Positions 41,645-50,105 of a DNA stretch of 57,126 bases are shown piece after piece. A program made the translations under genes and the position numbers. The notes beneath the pieces are model-generated. The model ran no database searches, was not told the DNA's origin, and saw nothing but the letters and a program-made list of their open reading frames with translations. Numbering within the stretch: position 1 is the stretch's first letter; every line of letters begins with the position of its first letter. Origin of the DNA: Chloroflexota bacterium (GTDB taxonomy: Bacteria; Chloroflexota; Anaerolineae; CG2-30-64-16); assembly GCA_016876015.1 (NCBI GenBank), contig VGOD01000009.1:1-57126 (forward strand). The letters run 5' to 3'.

Positions 41645-44419
41645 TCACGCTAACGTCTTGCGCACCCACTCTGGCACCTGGGCCAGCGCGTCCGGCAGCT
41701 TCGCCAGGTCGCGACCGCCGGCCTGGGCCAGCGAAGGCTTGCCGCCGCCCCCGCCGCCCACGACACGCGCCACAGCTTTGACCAACTCGCCTGCGTGCAG
41801 GCCGCGCTTGACCAGATCATCGGTGACGGCTGCGATCATCTGCGGCTTGTCGTCAATCGCCGTCGCCAGGACGACGACAGCCGTGCCCAGCTTGTTCCGC
41901 AGCCAGTCGCTCATTCCTCGCAGCGTCTCCACATCGGCGCCCGCGATCTCGGCCGCGACGACGGCCACATCCCGCACGCGCAGCGCATTGGCCGCCAGCC
42001 GATCGGTCTGCTGCCGCGCCAACTCGGAGCGCAACCGGCCGATCTCCTTCTGCGCGTTTTGCAGCTCGCTGTAGAGGTTGCGCACCCCGCGATCGAGTTG
42101 GTCCGGAGGCACGCGGAGGATCGCGGCCGTGTGATCCAACAGCCGCAACCGCGACTGCGCCAGCTCTTGCGCCTTGCGACCCGTCACCGCCTCGATGCGA
42201 CGCACTCCTGCCCCAATGCTCTCCTCCGAGACGATGTGAAAGAAGCCGACCTGTCCGGTGCGATAGACGTGCGTGCCGCCGCACAGCTCTTTGCTGAACT
42301 CCTCGTTCTCCCAGCCGATCTTGATCACGCGCACTTCTTCGCCGTACTTCTCGGTGAAGATCGCCATGGCGCCATCGCTCACGGCCTGCTTGTAGGAGCT
42401 GTGAGCCACTTGCACGGGATAGTCGGCCAGGATCGCATCGTTGACCGACTGCTCGACCGCGTCCAGCTCGGCCTGCGTCAGCATCGCCGGATGGGTGAAG
42501 TCGAAGCGCAAGCGATCGGGTTCGACCACGGAACCGGCCTGATGCACGTGTTCGCCCAAGACATAGCGCAACTCGCTGTGGAGAAGGTGCGTGGCCGTGT
42601 GGTTGCGCATGATGTCCCAGCGGCGCTCCTCGTTCACCGTGGCCTGCGCCTGGTCGCCCGCCGCCGCGCTGCCCTTGGTGACTTCGCCAGCATGGACGAT
42701 CAAGCCCGGCGCCGGCTGACGCACGTCATCCACGCGAATCGCCCAAACCGGTTCTTGCCCCCCAGCGGCATAACTGGCGATCACGCCAGTATCAGAGATC
42801 TGACCGCCAGCTTCGAGGTAGAAAGGCGTCGCGGCCAACACAACCTCGACCTTCTCGCCGGGCCTGGCGCTCTTCACTGTTGCGGCATCGCGCAGCAGCG
42901 CCACTACCGGCGCTTCCCATTCGGTATCCTCTGCGTAGAGAAGCCGGACGCCGGCCGGCGGCAAGAGGCCATCATCCTTCAGCGTGCGCAACAGTTCCGC
43001 ATAGGTCTTAGCATCTGTGGTCTCTACGGCCCCAAACTGCGCTGCGGTGCGCGCACGCTCCTGTTGCTCGGCCAGCGCGGCCTGATAGCCAGCGATGTCC
43101 ACGGTCATCTCCTGCTCGCGCGCCATATCCTGCGTCAGATCGAGCGGAAAGCCGTGCGTGTCGTACAGCCGAAACGCCTCGCGACCGGGGATCACATTCT
43201 GACCCCGCGCCTTCAGCAAAGCCATCAGCTCGCCGAGAAGGTCCATGCCGACGGTCAGGGTCTGACTGAAGCGACTCTCCTCCTGCTCGATGGCCTTGAG
43301 GATGAACTCGCGGCGGCGCACGAGATCGTCGTAGTGCTGGCCCATGATGTCAATGACCGTCTTGGCCAGCTCGGCCAGGAACGGCTGTGTGAAGCCCAAC
43401 ATGCGGCCATGACGCGCTGCGCGGCGCAGGATCAGGCGCAAGACGTAGCCGCGGCCCTCGTTGGCGGGCAAGACGCCGTCGCCGATCAGGAAGGTGACAG
43501 CCCGGACATGATCGGCGATTACGCGGTAGGAGATGCGTTGCACCTCGGCCGCTGCACCGGTCACCGAAACGCTGCCATTGCCGCCCAGCAACTCCCGCGT
43601 CCGCCGGATGATCGGGGTGAACAGATCGGTGTCGTAGTTGCTCCTGACGCCCTGGAGGACGCTGACGACGCGCTCGAAGCCCATGCCCGTGTCCACATGT
43701 TTTGCAGGCAGCGGCTCCAACCGGTCGTCTCTCGTGTGGTTATACTGGATGAAGACCAGGTTCCATAGCTCAGTAAAGCGCCGGCAGTCGCCGTTCACCC
43801 GGCACACATGGCCGGCCACGCCCTGCTTGTCACACGCATCCGCACCCCGATCGAGATGGATTTCGCTGCACGGTCCACACGGCCCGGTCTCGCCCATCTC
43901 CCAGAAGTTATCCTTCCGGCCGAAACAGCAGATGTGACCCGGCTGAATGTCGGTCTCGCTCTGCCAGAACGCCGCGGCCTCCTCGTCGCGGCCGAGATCG
44001 CCCTTGTCATCCTCAAACACGGTGGCCCACAGCCGATCCTTGGGCAGCCCCCACACCCCCGTCAGCAGTTCCCAGGCCCAACTGATCGCTTCGCGCTTGT
44101 AGTAGTCGCCGAAAGACCAGTTGCCCAGCATCTCGAAGAAGGTGTGATGGCTTGGAGAACGGCCAACGTCTTCCAGATCATTGTGCTTGCCGCTGACGCG
44201 CATCACCTTCTGCGAGTCGGCCACGCGGGTGTGCTCAGGTTCGCGCAGGCCCAGGAAGATCTCCTTGAACTGGTTCATGCCGGCATTGGTGAAGAGCAAC
44301 GTCGGATCATCAACCGGCACGAGCGACGCGCTGGACACGATGGCGTGACCCTTGCGCTTGAAGAAATCCAAGTACTGCTGGCGGACCTCCGCGCTGGTCG
44401 GGATACGGTTCTGAGTCAT
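41645..44419 (-). CDS. alaS: Alanyl-tRNA synthetase
   Basis: A 924-residue class II synthetase that charges tRNA-Ala. Domains in order: the catalytic core starting RIPTSAEVRQQYLDFFKRKG with LLFTNAGMNQFKEIFLG; the tRNA-recognition region; the editing domain with zinc/catalytic motifs HTATHLLH and CGGTHVYRTGQVG; and the C-terminal DHHA1 domain with the glycine-rich GGGGGGKPSLAQAGG. ATG 44419 has AAAAGGAT about 6 bases upstream; an in-frame ATG at 44437 is the alternative. Slightly longer than E. coli AlaRS (876). Heads the minus-strand cluster running to 36607. Confidence 0.97.
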   Translation of the reverse strand: MTQNRIPTSAEVRQQYLDFFKRKGHAIVSSASLVPVDDPTLLFTNAGMNQFKEIFLGLREPEHTRVADSQKVMRVSGKHNDLEDVGRSPSHHTFFEMLGNWSFGDYYKREAISWAWELLTGVWGLPKDRLWATVFEDDKGDLGRDEEAAAFWQSETDIQPGHICCFGRKDNFWEMGETGPCGPCSEIHLDRGADACDKQGVAGHVCRVNGDCRRFTELWNLVFIQYNHTRDDRLEPLPAKHVDTGMGFERVVSVLQGVRSNYDTDLFTPIIRRTRELLGGNGSVSVTGAAAEVQRISYRVIADHVRAVTFLIGDGVLPANEGRGYVLRLILRRAARHGRMLGFTQPFLAELAKTVIDIMGQHYDDLVRRREFILKAIEQEESRFSQTLTVGMDLLGELMALLKARGQNVIPGREAFRLYDTHGFPLDLTQDMAREQEMTVDIAGYQAALAEQQERARTAAQFGAVETTDAKTYAELLRTLKDDGLLPPAGVRLLYAEDTEWEAPVVALLRDAATVKSARPGEKVEVVLAATPFYLEAGGQISDTGVIASYAAGGQEPVWAIRVDDVRQPAPGLIVHAGEVTKGSAAAGDQAQATVNEERRWDIMRNHTATHLLHSELRYVLGEHVHQAGSVVEPDRLRFDFTHPAMLTQAELDAVEQSVNDAILADYPVQVAHSSYKQAVSDGAMAIFTEKYGEEVRVIKIGWENEEFSKELCGGTHVYRTGQVGFFHIVSEESIGAGVRRIEAVTGRKAQELAQSRLRLLDHTAAILRVPPDQLDRGVRNLYSELQNAQKEIGRLRSELARQQTDRLAANALRVRDVAVVAAEIAGADVETLRGMSDWLRNKLGTAVVVLATAIDDKPQMIAAVTDDLVKRGLHAGELVKAVARVVGGGGGGKPSLAQAGGRDLAKLPDALAQVPEWVRKTLA

Positions 44420-44584
44420 GGAAACATCCTTTTCCATCAGATCAACAATCAAGACGCGCCGGAGTCTCCAGCGCGTCATCTGCCATTGTACGGCAAAGCG
44501 CGCCATCTGTCAAAGACTTCGACAGCCTATGGCCTTCCATACCTCGCGACATTTGCGCGATCGGCGATACTGTTTCAACACAGG

Positions 44585-44642
44585 GACGCAGAGCCGCAGG
44601 GGCGCAGAGAACGATTTGCCTTTGCGCCTTTGCGTCTTTGCG
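44585..44642. repeat. Palindrome of CGCAGAG / CTTTGCG units
   Basis: Left GACGCAGAGCCGCAGGGGCG (from 44585) and right CTTTGCGCCTTTGCGTCTTT (from 44620) are imperfect inverses. It lies in the 350-base gap between divergent alaS and the PfkB kinase and resembles the element at 25177-25244. No gene is seen in the gap. Confidence 0.6.
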
Positions 44643-44698
44643 TTGGAGCAGTTCGGTTGCGGCAGGAGGCCGCGCCAGACTATCATCGCACGAAGAAG

Positions 44699-44727
44699 TT
44701 GACGAAAGAACCGGCGTGCAGTACGAT
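44699..44727 (+). promoter_or_regulatory. Promoter of the PfkB kinase
   Basis: TTGACG (44699-44704), 17-base spacer, TACGAT (44722-44727). Confidence 0.55.
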
Positions 44728-44771
44728 AGCGCTGGCCGGCGCCCCGCCCTATGATCCAGGAGACCAACTTC

Positions 44772-45641
44772 GTGATAATCGTGCTTGGCGACATCGCCGT
44801 AGACATCGTGAGCCTGCTGCAGCGTCCCCTGATACGCGGCAGCGACGCAGCCGCAGAGGTGTGCGTCATGCCGGGCGGATCGGGCGCCAACGTGGCTGTC
44901 TGGCTGGCCCGGCTTGGCCAGCCCGTCACCTTCATTGGTCGCATCGGCGATGATCTCTTCGGCCGCTGGTTGGCCGACGACCTGGCCCGCGAGGGCGTGC
45001 TGCCCGCGCTGGCAGTGGATCGGCAGCGGCGTACGGGGATGATCCAGGTGCTGGTGGAACCCGATGGCGAACGCACCATGGTCCCCGATCGGGGTGCGAA
45101 CGCCCATTGGCATGAAGAGGACGCATCTGAGGATCTGATCGCGGCCGCGGACCTGCTGCACATCGTGGGCTACGTGCTGTTGGATGCCGCCAGCCGGCGA
45201 GGCGCGTTGCAGGCGATGGCGCACGCTCGCCGCCATCATGTGCCCATCAGTCTGGATCCTAGCACGCATGCGGCCCTGGTCGCCGAGACGCCTGCCCGCT
45301 TCTGGCAGATGGTGGGGCCGGTGGACCTGCTGCTGCCCAACCGAAGCGAGGCGCAGACGCTCGCGGCGACGACTGACCTGGACGTCGCGCTCGCGGTCCT
45401 TCGCGGTCACGCTCGCGTCGTGGCCATCAAGCTCGACCGCGACGGCTGCCTGGCGCGGACCGCCGCCGGTCGCTGGCGCGCAGCGGCGCCGCCAGCCCAG
45501 ATCGTGAATGCGACGGGCGCGGGCGACGCCTTCAACGCCGCGTTCATGGCCCGCTGGCTGCGCGATGGCGATGTAGCGGCGGCGTGCCGGGCCGGAGTGG
45601 CGTTGGGGACCTATGCCGCTACGTTGCCAACGACGCGCTGA
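44772..45641 (+). CDS. PfkB-family carbohydrate kinase
   Basis: A 289-residue ribokinase-like kinase. Signature 1 is MPGGSGANVAVWLARLGQPV. Signature 2 is NATGAGDAFNAAFMARW, with the catalytic Asp in GAGD and the anion hole. GTG 44772 (VIIVLGDIAVDI) is chosen because AGGAG lies 9 bases upstream; ATG 44751 is also possible. It phosphorylates a sugar or nucleoside with ATP; the substrate is not readable. It stands apart from the inositol locus. Confidence 0.88.
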   Translation: MIIVLGDIAVDIVSLLQRPLIRGSDAAAEVCVMPGGSGANVAVWLARLGQPVTFIGRIGDDLFGRWLADDLAREGVLPALAVDRQRRTGMIQVLVEPDGERTMVPDRGANAHWHEEDASEDLIAAADLLHIVGYVLLDAASRRGALQAMAHARRHHVPISLDPSTHAALVAETPARFWQMVGPVDLLLPNRSEAQTLAATTDLDVALAVLRGHARVVAIKLDRDGCLARTAAGRWRAAAPPAQIVNATGAGDAFNAAFMARWLRDGDVAAACRAGVALGTYAATLPTTR

Positions 45642-45671
45642 AACCCACCAAGCGCCGGCGCCACGGCCAGT

Positions 45672-45750
45672 GAAAACGGGACGCGGACAAGCGCTGATGG
45701 TTTTCTTCTCCGCGTTTTTCCGCGTTCATCCGCGTCCGCGTCCTATTTTC
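45672..45750. repeat. 79-bp palindrome with GGACGCGGAC ends
   Basis: Left arm GAAAACGGGACGCGGAC (45672-45688) and right arm GTCCGCGTCCTATTTTC (45734-45750) are inverse except for two bases. The interior repeats CCGCGTT/ATCCGCG. It fills the gap after the kinase, just upstream of the promoter at 45779. Confidence 0.75.
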
Positions 45751-45778
45751 AAGACAGCCATCTGGGTGCAAAGTATGG

Positions 45779-45807
45779 TTGACACGGCGGCGGTCTGCGT
45801 GTAGAAT
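45779..45807 (+). promoter_or_regulatory. Strong promoter of the CDP-alcohol phosphatidyltransferase
   Basis: Consensus TTGACA (45779-45784), 17-base spacer, TAGAAT (45802-45807). Confidence 0.75.
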
Positions 45808-45872
45808 GCACATTGTGATTCGCGGCGCGGCGCTGATGGTACCAGCGGTCGCTGTCCACCACGGGGGGTCTC

Positions 45873-46457
45873 ATGCTGACAAATCTGGCGCGCACCTGGG
45901 GCGACCGCCTCATTCATCCCTTTGTCCGCGTTCTAGGCAACCTCGGCTTGACGCCGAATGCCGTGACGATTCTCGGATTCCTGCTCACGGCTGCCGTTTC
46001 GGGCATCCTCGCCGCTGGTCACCTGCAGGTGGCGGGCGTCCTGCTGATCATCACACTCGGAATTGACGCGCTTGACGGCGCCCTGGCGCGCTCAATGAAC
46101 CTCGTCAGCCGCTTCGGGGCCTTCCTCGACTCGACCCTGGATCGTTGGGCCGAAATCTTCCTCTATGGCGCGCTCATCTGGCACTACCTGGCAGTGGGAC
46201 ACGAAACCGCAGTCTTGCTGGCGACGGCCGCGATGGCCGCCTCGCTGATGGTTAGCTATACGCGCGCGCGCGCCGAAGGGGTCGGCTTGAAGTGCAAAGA
46301 AGGCCTGCTGACTCGCTTCGAGCGCCTGGTGATCCTGATCGGAGGGCTGCTTCTCAACCAGGTCGTCTGGGCGCTTTGGATCATCGCGGTGCTGGCCGGA
46401 TTGACCGCCTTTCAACGCATTTGGGTCACCTGGCAGGCTGATCGCCTGGCGCATTGA
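45873..46457 (+). CDS. CDP-alcohol phosphatidyltransferase
   Basis: A 194-residue integral membrane enzyme with about five transmembrane helices and the full family motif D-x2-DG-x2-AR-x8-G-x3-D-x3-D in DALDGALARS and RFGAFLDSTLDRWAE. It transfers a phosphatidyl group from CDP-diacylglycerol to an alcohol. The size and N-terminus (LTPNAVTILGFLLTAAVSGI) resemble phosphatidylglycerophosphate or inositol-phosphate synthases; which one cannot be decided. Given the inositol locus, a phosphatidylinositol-type product is worth considering. Confidence 0.88.
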   Translation: MLTNLARTWGDRLIHPFVRVLGNLGLTPNAVTILGFLLTAAVSGILAAGHLQVAGVLLIITLGIDALDGALARSMNLVSRFGAFLDSTLDRWAEIFLYGALIWHYLAVGHETAVLLATAAMAASLMVSYTRARAEGVGLKCKEGLLTRFERLVILIGGLLLNQVVWALWIIAVLAGLTAFQRIWVTWQADRLAH

Positions 46458-46477
46458 ACTAGGACAAAGGTCTTGCT

Positions 46478-46507
46478 TTGACGATGTTCGGGCTAAACTG
46501 GTTATTC
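46478..46507 (+). promoter_or_regulatory. Possible promoter of the ECF sigma operon
   Basis: TTGACG (46478-46483), 18-base spacer, TTATTC (46502-46507). Weak -10, but its position argues for the ATG at 46538 rather than the longer reading from 46478. Confidence 0.35.
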
Positions 46508-46537
46508 TGCGCGTTATCTTTTGTCGCCTCGTCCGTC

Positions 46538-47101
46538 ATGAGAGGTGAAGAGGGACGCGCGGAACCGCCGGATCAGCCGGAGCTGCTCGAGCGAGCCAGC
46601 CGGGCCGACCCCACGGCACTGACGATCCTGTACGATCAGTACGTAGACAAGATCTACAGCTACGTCTATCATCGGGTAGGTCAGGCGCAATTGGCTGAGG
46701 ACTTGACCGGCCAGGTGTTCATGCGCATGTTGGAGGCCATCCGAAGCGGCCGTGGCTGGCGCACATCTTTCTCTGGCTGGCTCTACCGGATCGCTCATAA
46801 CCTGGTCATTGACCACTATCGCCGACGGCAGCGAGCGACATTCGTCGAACTGGATGAGGCGCCGCCTCTACCGACATCCGAGGCAGACCCCTTCCAGGCC
46901 GTCCAGGCGCGATTGGACAACGAGCGCCTGCGCAGCGCCCTGACCAAGCTAACCGAGGAACAGGCGCAGGTGATCACCTTGCGCTTTCTCGAGGACTTGA
47001 GCATCGCCGAGGCAGCGGAGATCATGAACAAAACCGAGGGCGCCATCAAGGCGCTGCAGTACCGGGCTGTTCTGGCCCTCCGCCGTTTTATGCAGCCATG
47101 A
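46538..47101 (+). CDS. ECF-type RNA polymerase sigma factor
   Basis: A 187-residue sigma70-family factor. Region 2 is ALTILYDQYVDKIYSYVYHR through FSGWLYRIAHNLVIDHYRRR. Region 4 is ALTKLTEEQAQVITLRFLED with the HTH IAEAAEIMNKTEGAIKALQY. ATG 46538 (MRGEEGRAEPPD) is preferred; upstream codons overlap a candidate promoter and look untranslated. The stop overlaps the next gene by 4 bases. The next gene is a membrane protein in the place of an anti-sigma factor. Confidence 0.9.
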   Translation: MRGEEGRAEPPDQPELLERASRADPTALTILYDQYVDKIYSYVYHRVGQAQLAEDLTGQVFMRMLEAIRSGRGWRTSFSGWLYRIAHNLVIDHYRRRQRATFVELDEAPPLPTSEADPFQAVQARLDNERLRSALTKLTEEQAQVITLRFLEDLSIAEAAEIMNKTEGAIKALQYRAVLALRRFMQP

Positions 47102-48789
47102 AACGATCCACCGACGAGACCCTGGCCCTGGCACTGGATGACTGCTACGAACGCCTGGCAGCCGGCGAGAGCGTCGCCGCGTGCATGGAGAGGTATGCCG
47201 AGCACGCGGGCGAGCTCCGTCCGCTCCTGGGTGTGCTGACAGCAGTCATGAGCCAGCGCGCAACTCCGCTGCGGAGTCCGCAGGTCGCTGCCCGCGCACG
47301 GGCTCGCTTCATCTATGCAGCGAACCAGTTGCGCAATCAGCCTGCCAGCCTGCGCGACCGGCTGGCGACCTGGTGGGCCGAGGTGGCTGCGGGTTTGGCC
47401 GGCCCGCGGCTGGCGCCCGCGGGGCTGTGGGCGGTGCTGCTCTCCTTCGTCTTGGTGGGCGCGCTGTTCGCTGGCGCGGTCACCGCCTCCGCAGATGCCC
47501 TGCCCGGCGACCTTCTCTACCCGGTCAAGTTGGGTGTGGAACAGGCGCGTCTGGGGTTGACGCTCGATCCGGCCATGCGGTCGGCCCTCAGCGAGCAGTT
47601 CGATCAGTGGCGCATCCGCGAAGCTCAGGCCGTGGCCGAACAGGGACGCATCGTGACTGAGTTGCAGTTGCGCGGGGAAATTGAGGCGTTGGGCGCCGAT
47701 GAATGGCTGATTTCAGGTCAGCGCGTCATCATCACCGAAGAGACGGAGATCGTGGGCGCGCCGGCTGTCGGCGCACGCGTCGAGGGGACGATGGCTGCGC
47801 GTGGCGATGGCGCGTTCGTGGCGCGCCAGATCAGAATCAAACCCGGACAGCGGAGCAGCCGCGCGCCGGCGCCGACTGCCACACCGCCCCCCGCGCCGAC
47901 GCCGACTCCGCTGCCATCATCGCCGCCGACAGCCACGGCCACGGCTGCGCCGAGCCACACGCCGGTGGTCAGCGCGCCGGCGGCCGCGCCAGCCGCCACC
48001 GAGACCGCTTCGCCCACGTCCACGCCGACGAGCAGCGCTACACCTACCCGCACGCCGACCGCCACGCCGACCATCACGCGCACCCCGACAGCCAGCCCGA
48101 CGCTGGCGCTCATGCGGACGGCGCACTTCGTGGATGAGTTCGTCCACTCGATCAACGGCAACGTGTGGCAGATCGGCGCGTGGATCGTCGTAATTGAGCC
48201 TGAAACACGCATCATAGACAATCCGACCGTCGGCGATCAGGTCTCTGGCGCAGCGTGGGTCTACGCGGACGAGACGTATCACGCCATCGAAATCCGCAAG
48301 ACCCCCAAGCCAGTGCAGTTCGGGTTCACAGGCATCGTGCGCTCCATCCAGGGCAATGTCTGGACGGTGTTCTCCGATCCCATGACGTATGTCTTCTTCA
48401 CCGGTCCGGATACGCGCATTGGGCCGGGGATCGGGGTGGGAACTCATGTGAAGGTGGATGCCGAACAGCGTTCGACCGGCGTCTGGGCGCGCGAGATCAG
48501 CGCCATCCACCTGGCCGAGCGGCACATCAGCGGCTACATTCTCTCCCAATCGGGCGGCCTGTGGAACGTCAGCGGCCGGATGGTGCGGGTTGACGGCGAA
48601 ACCCAGATCGAAGGCAATGCAGTCGTAGGCAGCTATGTTGACGTGCGCGGGCTCGAGCAGCCAGACGGAATCTTGCTGGCAAAGCACGTCTTCGTCCACC
48701 CGGCGACGGCCACGCCCACCGCTACCCGGCCGAGCACAGCCACGCCCACCGCGCCAGTTCCGACGGCCACGCCGAGCAAACGCAGGTAG
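47098..48789 (+). CDS. Membrane DUF5667/DUF5666 protein, probable anti-sigma or surface sensor
   Basis: A 563-residue protein. A cytosolic N-terminus (1-100: ALDDCYERLAAGESVAACME, then a helix) is followed by one transmembrane segment (about 107-130) and a DUF5667 motif (ADALPGDLLYPVKLGVEQAR, 132-170). A DUF5666-like beta domain (about 188-250) precedes a long Pro/Thr/Ser/Ala linker (about 255-345) and two or three more DUF5666-like repeats (VWQIGAWIVVIEPETRI, SGYILSQSGGLWNVSGRM). Translational coupling to an ECF sigma gene and the single membrane span suggest it controls the sigma factor; no ZAS zinc motif is present, so this is inference. Confidence 0.75.
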   Translation: MKRSTDETLALALDDCYERLAAGESVAACMERYAEHAGELRPLLGVLTAVMSQRATPLRSPQVAARARARFIYAANQLRNQPASLRDRLATWWAEVAAGLAGPRLAPAGLWAVLLSFVLVGALFAGAVTASADALPGDLLYPVKLGVEQARLGLTLDPAMRSALSEQFDQWRIREAQAVAEQGRIVTELQLRGEIEALGADEWLISGQRVIITEETEIVGAPAVGARVEGTMAARGDGAFVARQIRIKPGQRSSRAPAPTATPPPAPTPTPLPSSPPTATATAAPSHTPVVSAPAAAPAATETASPTSTPTSSATPTRTPTATPTITRTPTASPTLALMRTAHFVDEFVHSINGNVWQIGAWIVVIEPETRIIDNPTVGDQVSGAAWVYADETYHAIEIRKTPKPVQFGFTGIVRSIQGNVWTVFSDPMTYVFFTGPDTRIGPGIGVGTHVKVDAEQRSTGVWAREISAIHLAERHISGYILSQSGGLWNVSGRMVRVDGETQIEGNAVVGSYVDVRGLEQPDGILLAKHVFVHPATATPTATRPSTATPTAPVPTATPSKRR

Positions 48790-48832
48790 GTCAGACAGAA
48801 GACGAGTTGAGGTTACAGTCACGAGGCGGCTC

Positions 48833-50062
48833 ATGAAGGCGAAGAGGCGTATCCAGTCAGCCTATCTCACCGCAGGTGTGGTGGTTGCGACGGCCATGCT
48901 CACGGTCCTGGTCGTGGCCTGGGCGCAGCCGATCCGTGCGAGATCGGCGCAGGCGGCGACCCAGATGCCTGCGCAAGTGAGCTTCGAGCACTATCTGTTT
49001 GACGTTGGTTCTGGCAAGTGGGTCATTGGCAACACCACGGTGCTGGTGGACGCACAGACGCAGGTCGTCCAGGAGTATGGCCCGGCCGAACGCGGCGCGT
49101 GGGTGAAAGTCTGGGCGACGCAGACTGAGGCCGGCGGATTGCACGCCGACATGATCGTGGTGCTGCGACCCAAGGGCCAGCGCAGTCCGCCGATCCAGTT
49201 CACCGGCCGGCTGGCCAAGATGTCAGCGGATGAATGGATCGTGGACGGTCGTTTGTTCAAGATCGCGGGTGCGATCCTGCCAGAGCCGCTGCCTGAAAAG
49301 GACTGGCTGCTCTGGGTGGTGGCCGAACAGCGCAGCCTGGATCTATATGCCCTTTTCGTGCGCGTAATCGCCCGATCTGCAGACGAAGTGCCCAGGGAAT
49401 TCGAGGGCGCACTGGCGAGCTATAAGGCAAGCGAGGCTGGTCAATGGTGGAATATCGGCAGCCACAGCGTGTGGATCACCAAGACGCTGCTGCCTGCAGG
49501 GGAGCCGCCTGTTGGCAAGGAAGTCGAAGTGAGAGCCGTCTACGACGATGCAGGGACCTTGACGGCGGAGGCGTTGCGCGTTGTTGAAGGGCCTTCGCCG
49601 ATGCAGGTCAATGCGCTGGTCGCCCACATCAGCCAGCAAGCTGACGGCGCGCAGGTATGGAACGTTATCGCCTTCGGGAGCAATGCAGAAAGCGAGCCGA
49701 TCGCCAGCGCGGTGCATGTCAGCCGGAACACCATGGTGGACGAAAGCCGAGCCACGGCGCGCGCCGGCCAATGGGGCGAGGTTCACGGCGTGCCGATCGG
49801 AACCGGCCTCTATCAAGCCGACGTGATCCGGCTAGAGCAACCCGTCTTGATCACGGTGTCCGGCAACATTCGGAAGCTGACCAGCAAGTCGGCGAACGGC
49901 GCGTGGTTGTGGATTGACAACCGCCAGGTTTGGGTCGCCGCTCAGAAGACGCCTCCCGCTGGCCTGCGCATGGATGAGCCTGTGGTCATCCGAGGCCGGC
50001 TGCTGGGCAATGGCGTGATCTGGGCCGATCAAGTGCAGGTGCAGAAGAACGCGGCGCCCTGA
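48833..50062 (+). CDS. Secreted/membrane-anchored DUF5666-repeat protein
   Basis: A 409-residue protein with a signal anchor (about 10-35, AYLTAGVVVATAMLTVLVVA). At least four DUF5666-type beta repeats follow, each with a WxVxxxxVxV strand pattern (GKWVIGNTTVLVDAQTQV, DEWIVDGRLFKIAGAILPE, QWWNIGSHSVWITKTLLPAG, AWLWIDNRQVWVAAQKTP). GAGG lies 7 bases before ATG 48833. It shares its repeat with the preceding gene and follows it by 43 bases in the sigma operon. The role at the cell surface is unknown. Confidence 0.75.
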   Translation: MKAKRRIQSAYLTAGVVVATAMLTVLVVAWAQPIRARSAQAATQMPAQVSFEHYLFDVGSGKWVIGNTTVLVDAQTQVVQEYGPAERGAWVKVWATQTEAGGLHADMIVVLRPKGQRSPPIQFTGRLAKMSADEWIVDGRLFKIAGAILPEPLPEKDWLLWVVAEQRSLDLYALFVRVIARSADEVPREFEGALASYKASEAGQWWNIGSHSVWITKTLLPAGEPPVGKEVEVRAVYDDAGTLTAEALRVVEGPSPMQVNALVAHISQQADGAQVWNVIAFGSNAESEPIASAVHVSRNTMVDESRATARAGQWGEVHGVPIGTGLYQADVIRLEQPVLITVSGNIRKLTSKSANGAWLWIDNRQVWVAAQKTPPAGLRMDEPVVIRGRLLGNGVIWADQVQVQKNAAP

Positions 50063-50105
50063 GGGGACGTGATCCGGCCCCCATGCGCCGGATGAGGATA
50101 CAAGC

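Noticed and set aside
41795..43768. Long plus-strand reading frame (657 codons) opposite alaS
   Set aside because: Antisense shadow of a certain housekeeping gene; composition is Arg/His/Gln-rich with no recognisable domain, as expected in high-GC DNA.
47872..48110. Repetitive CCGACC/CACGCC-rich DNA in the DUF5667 gene
   Set aside because: Explained by a Pro/Thr/Ser/Ala linker with ordinary codon usage; not an exact DNA repeat.
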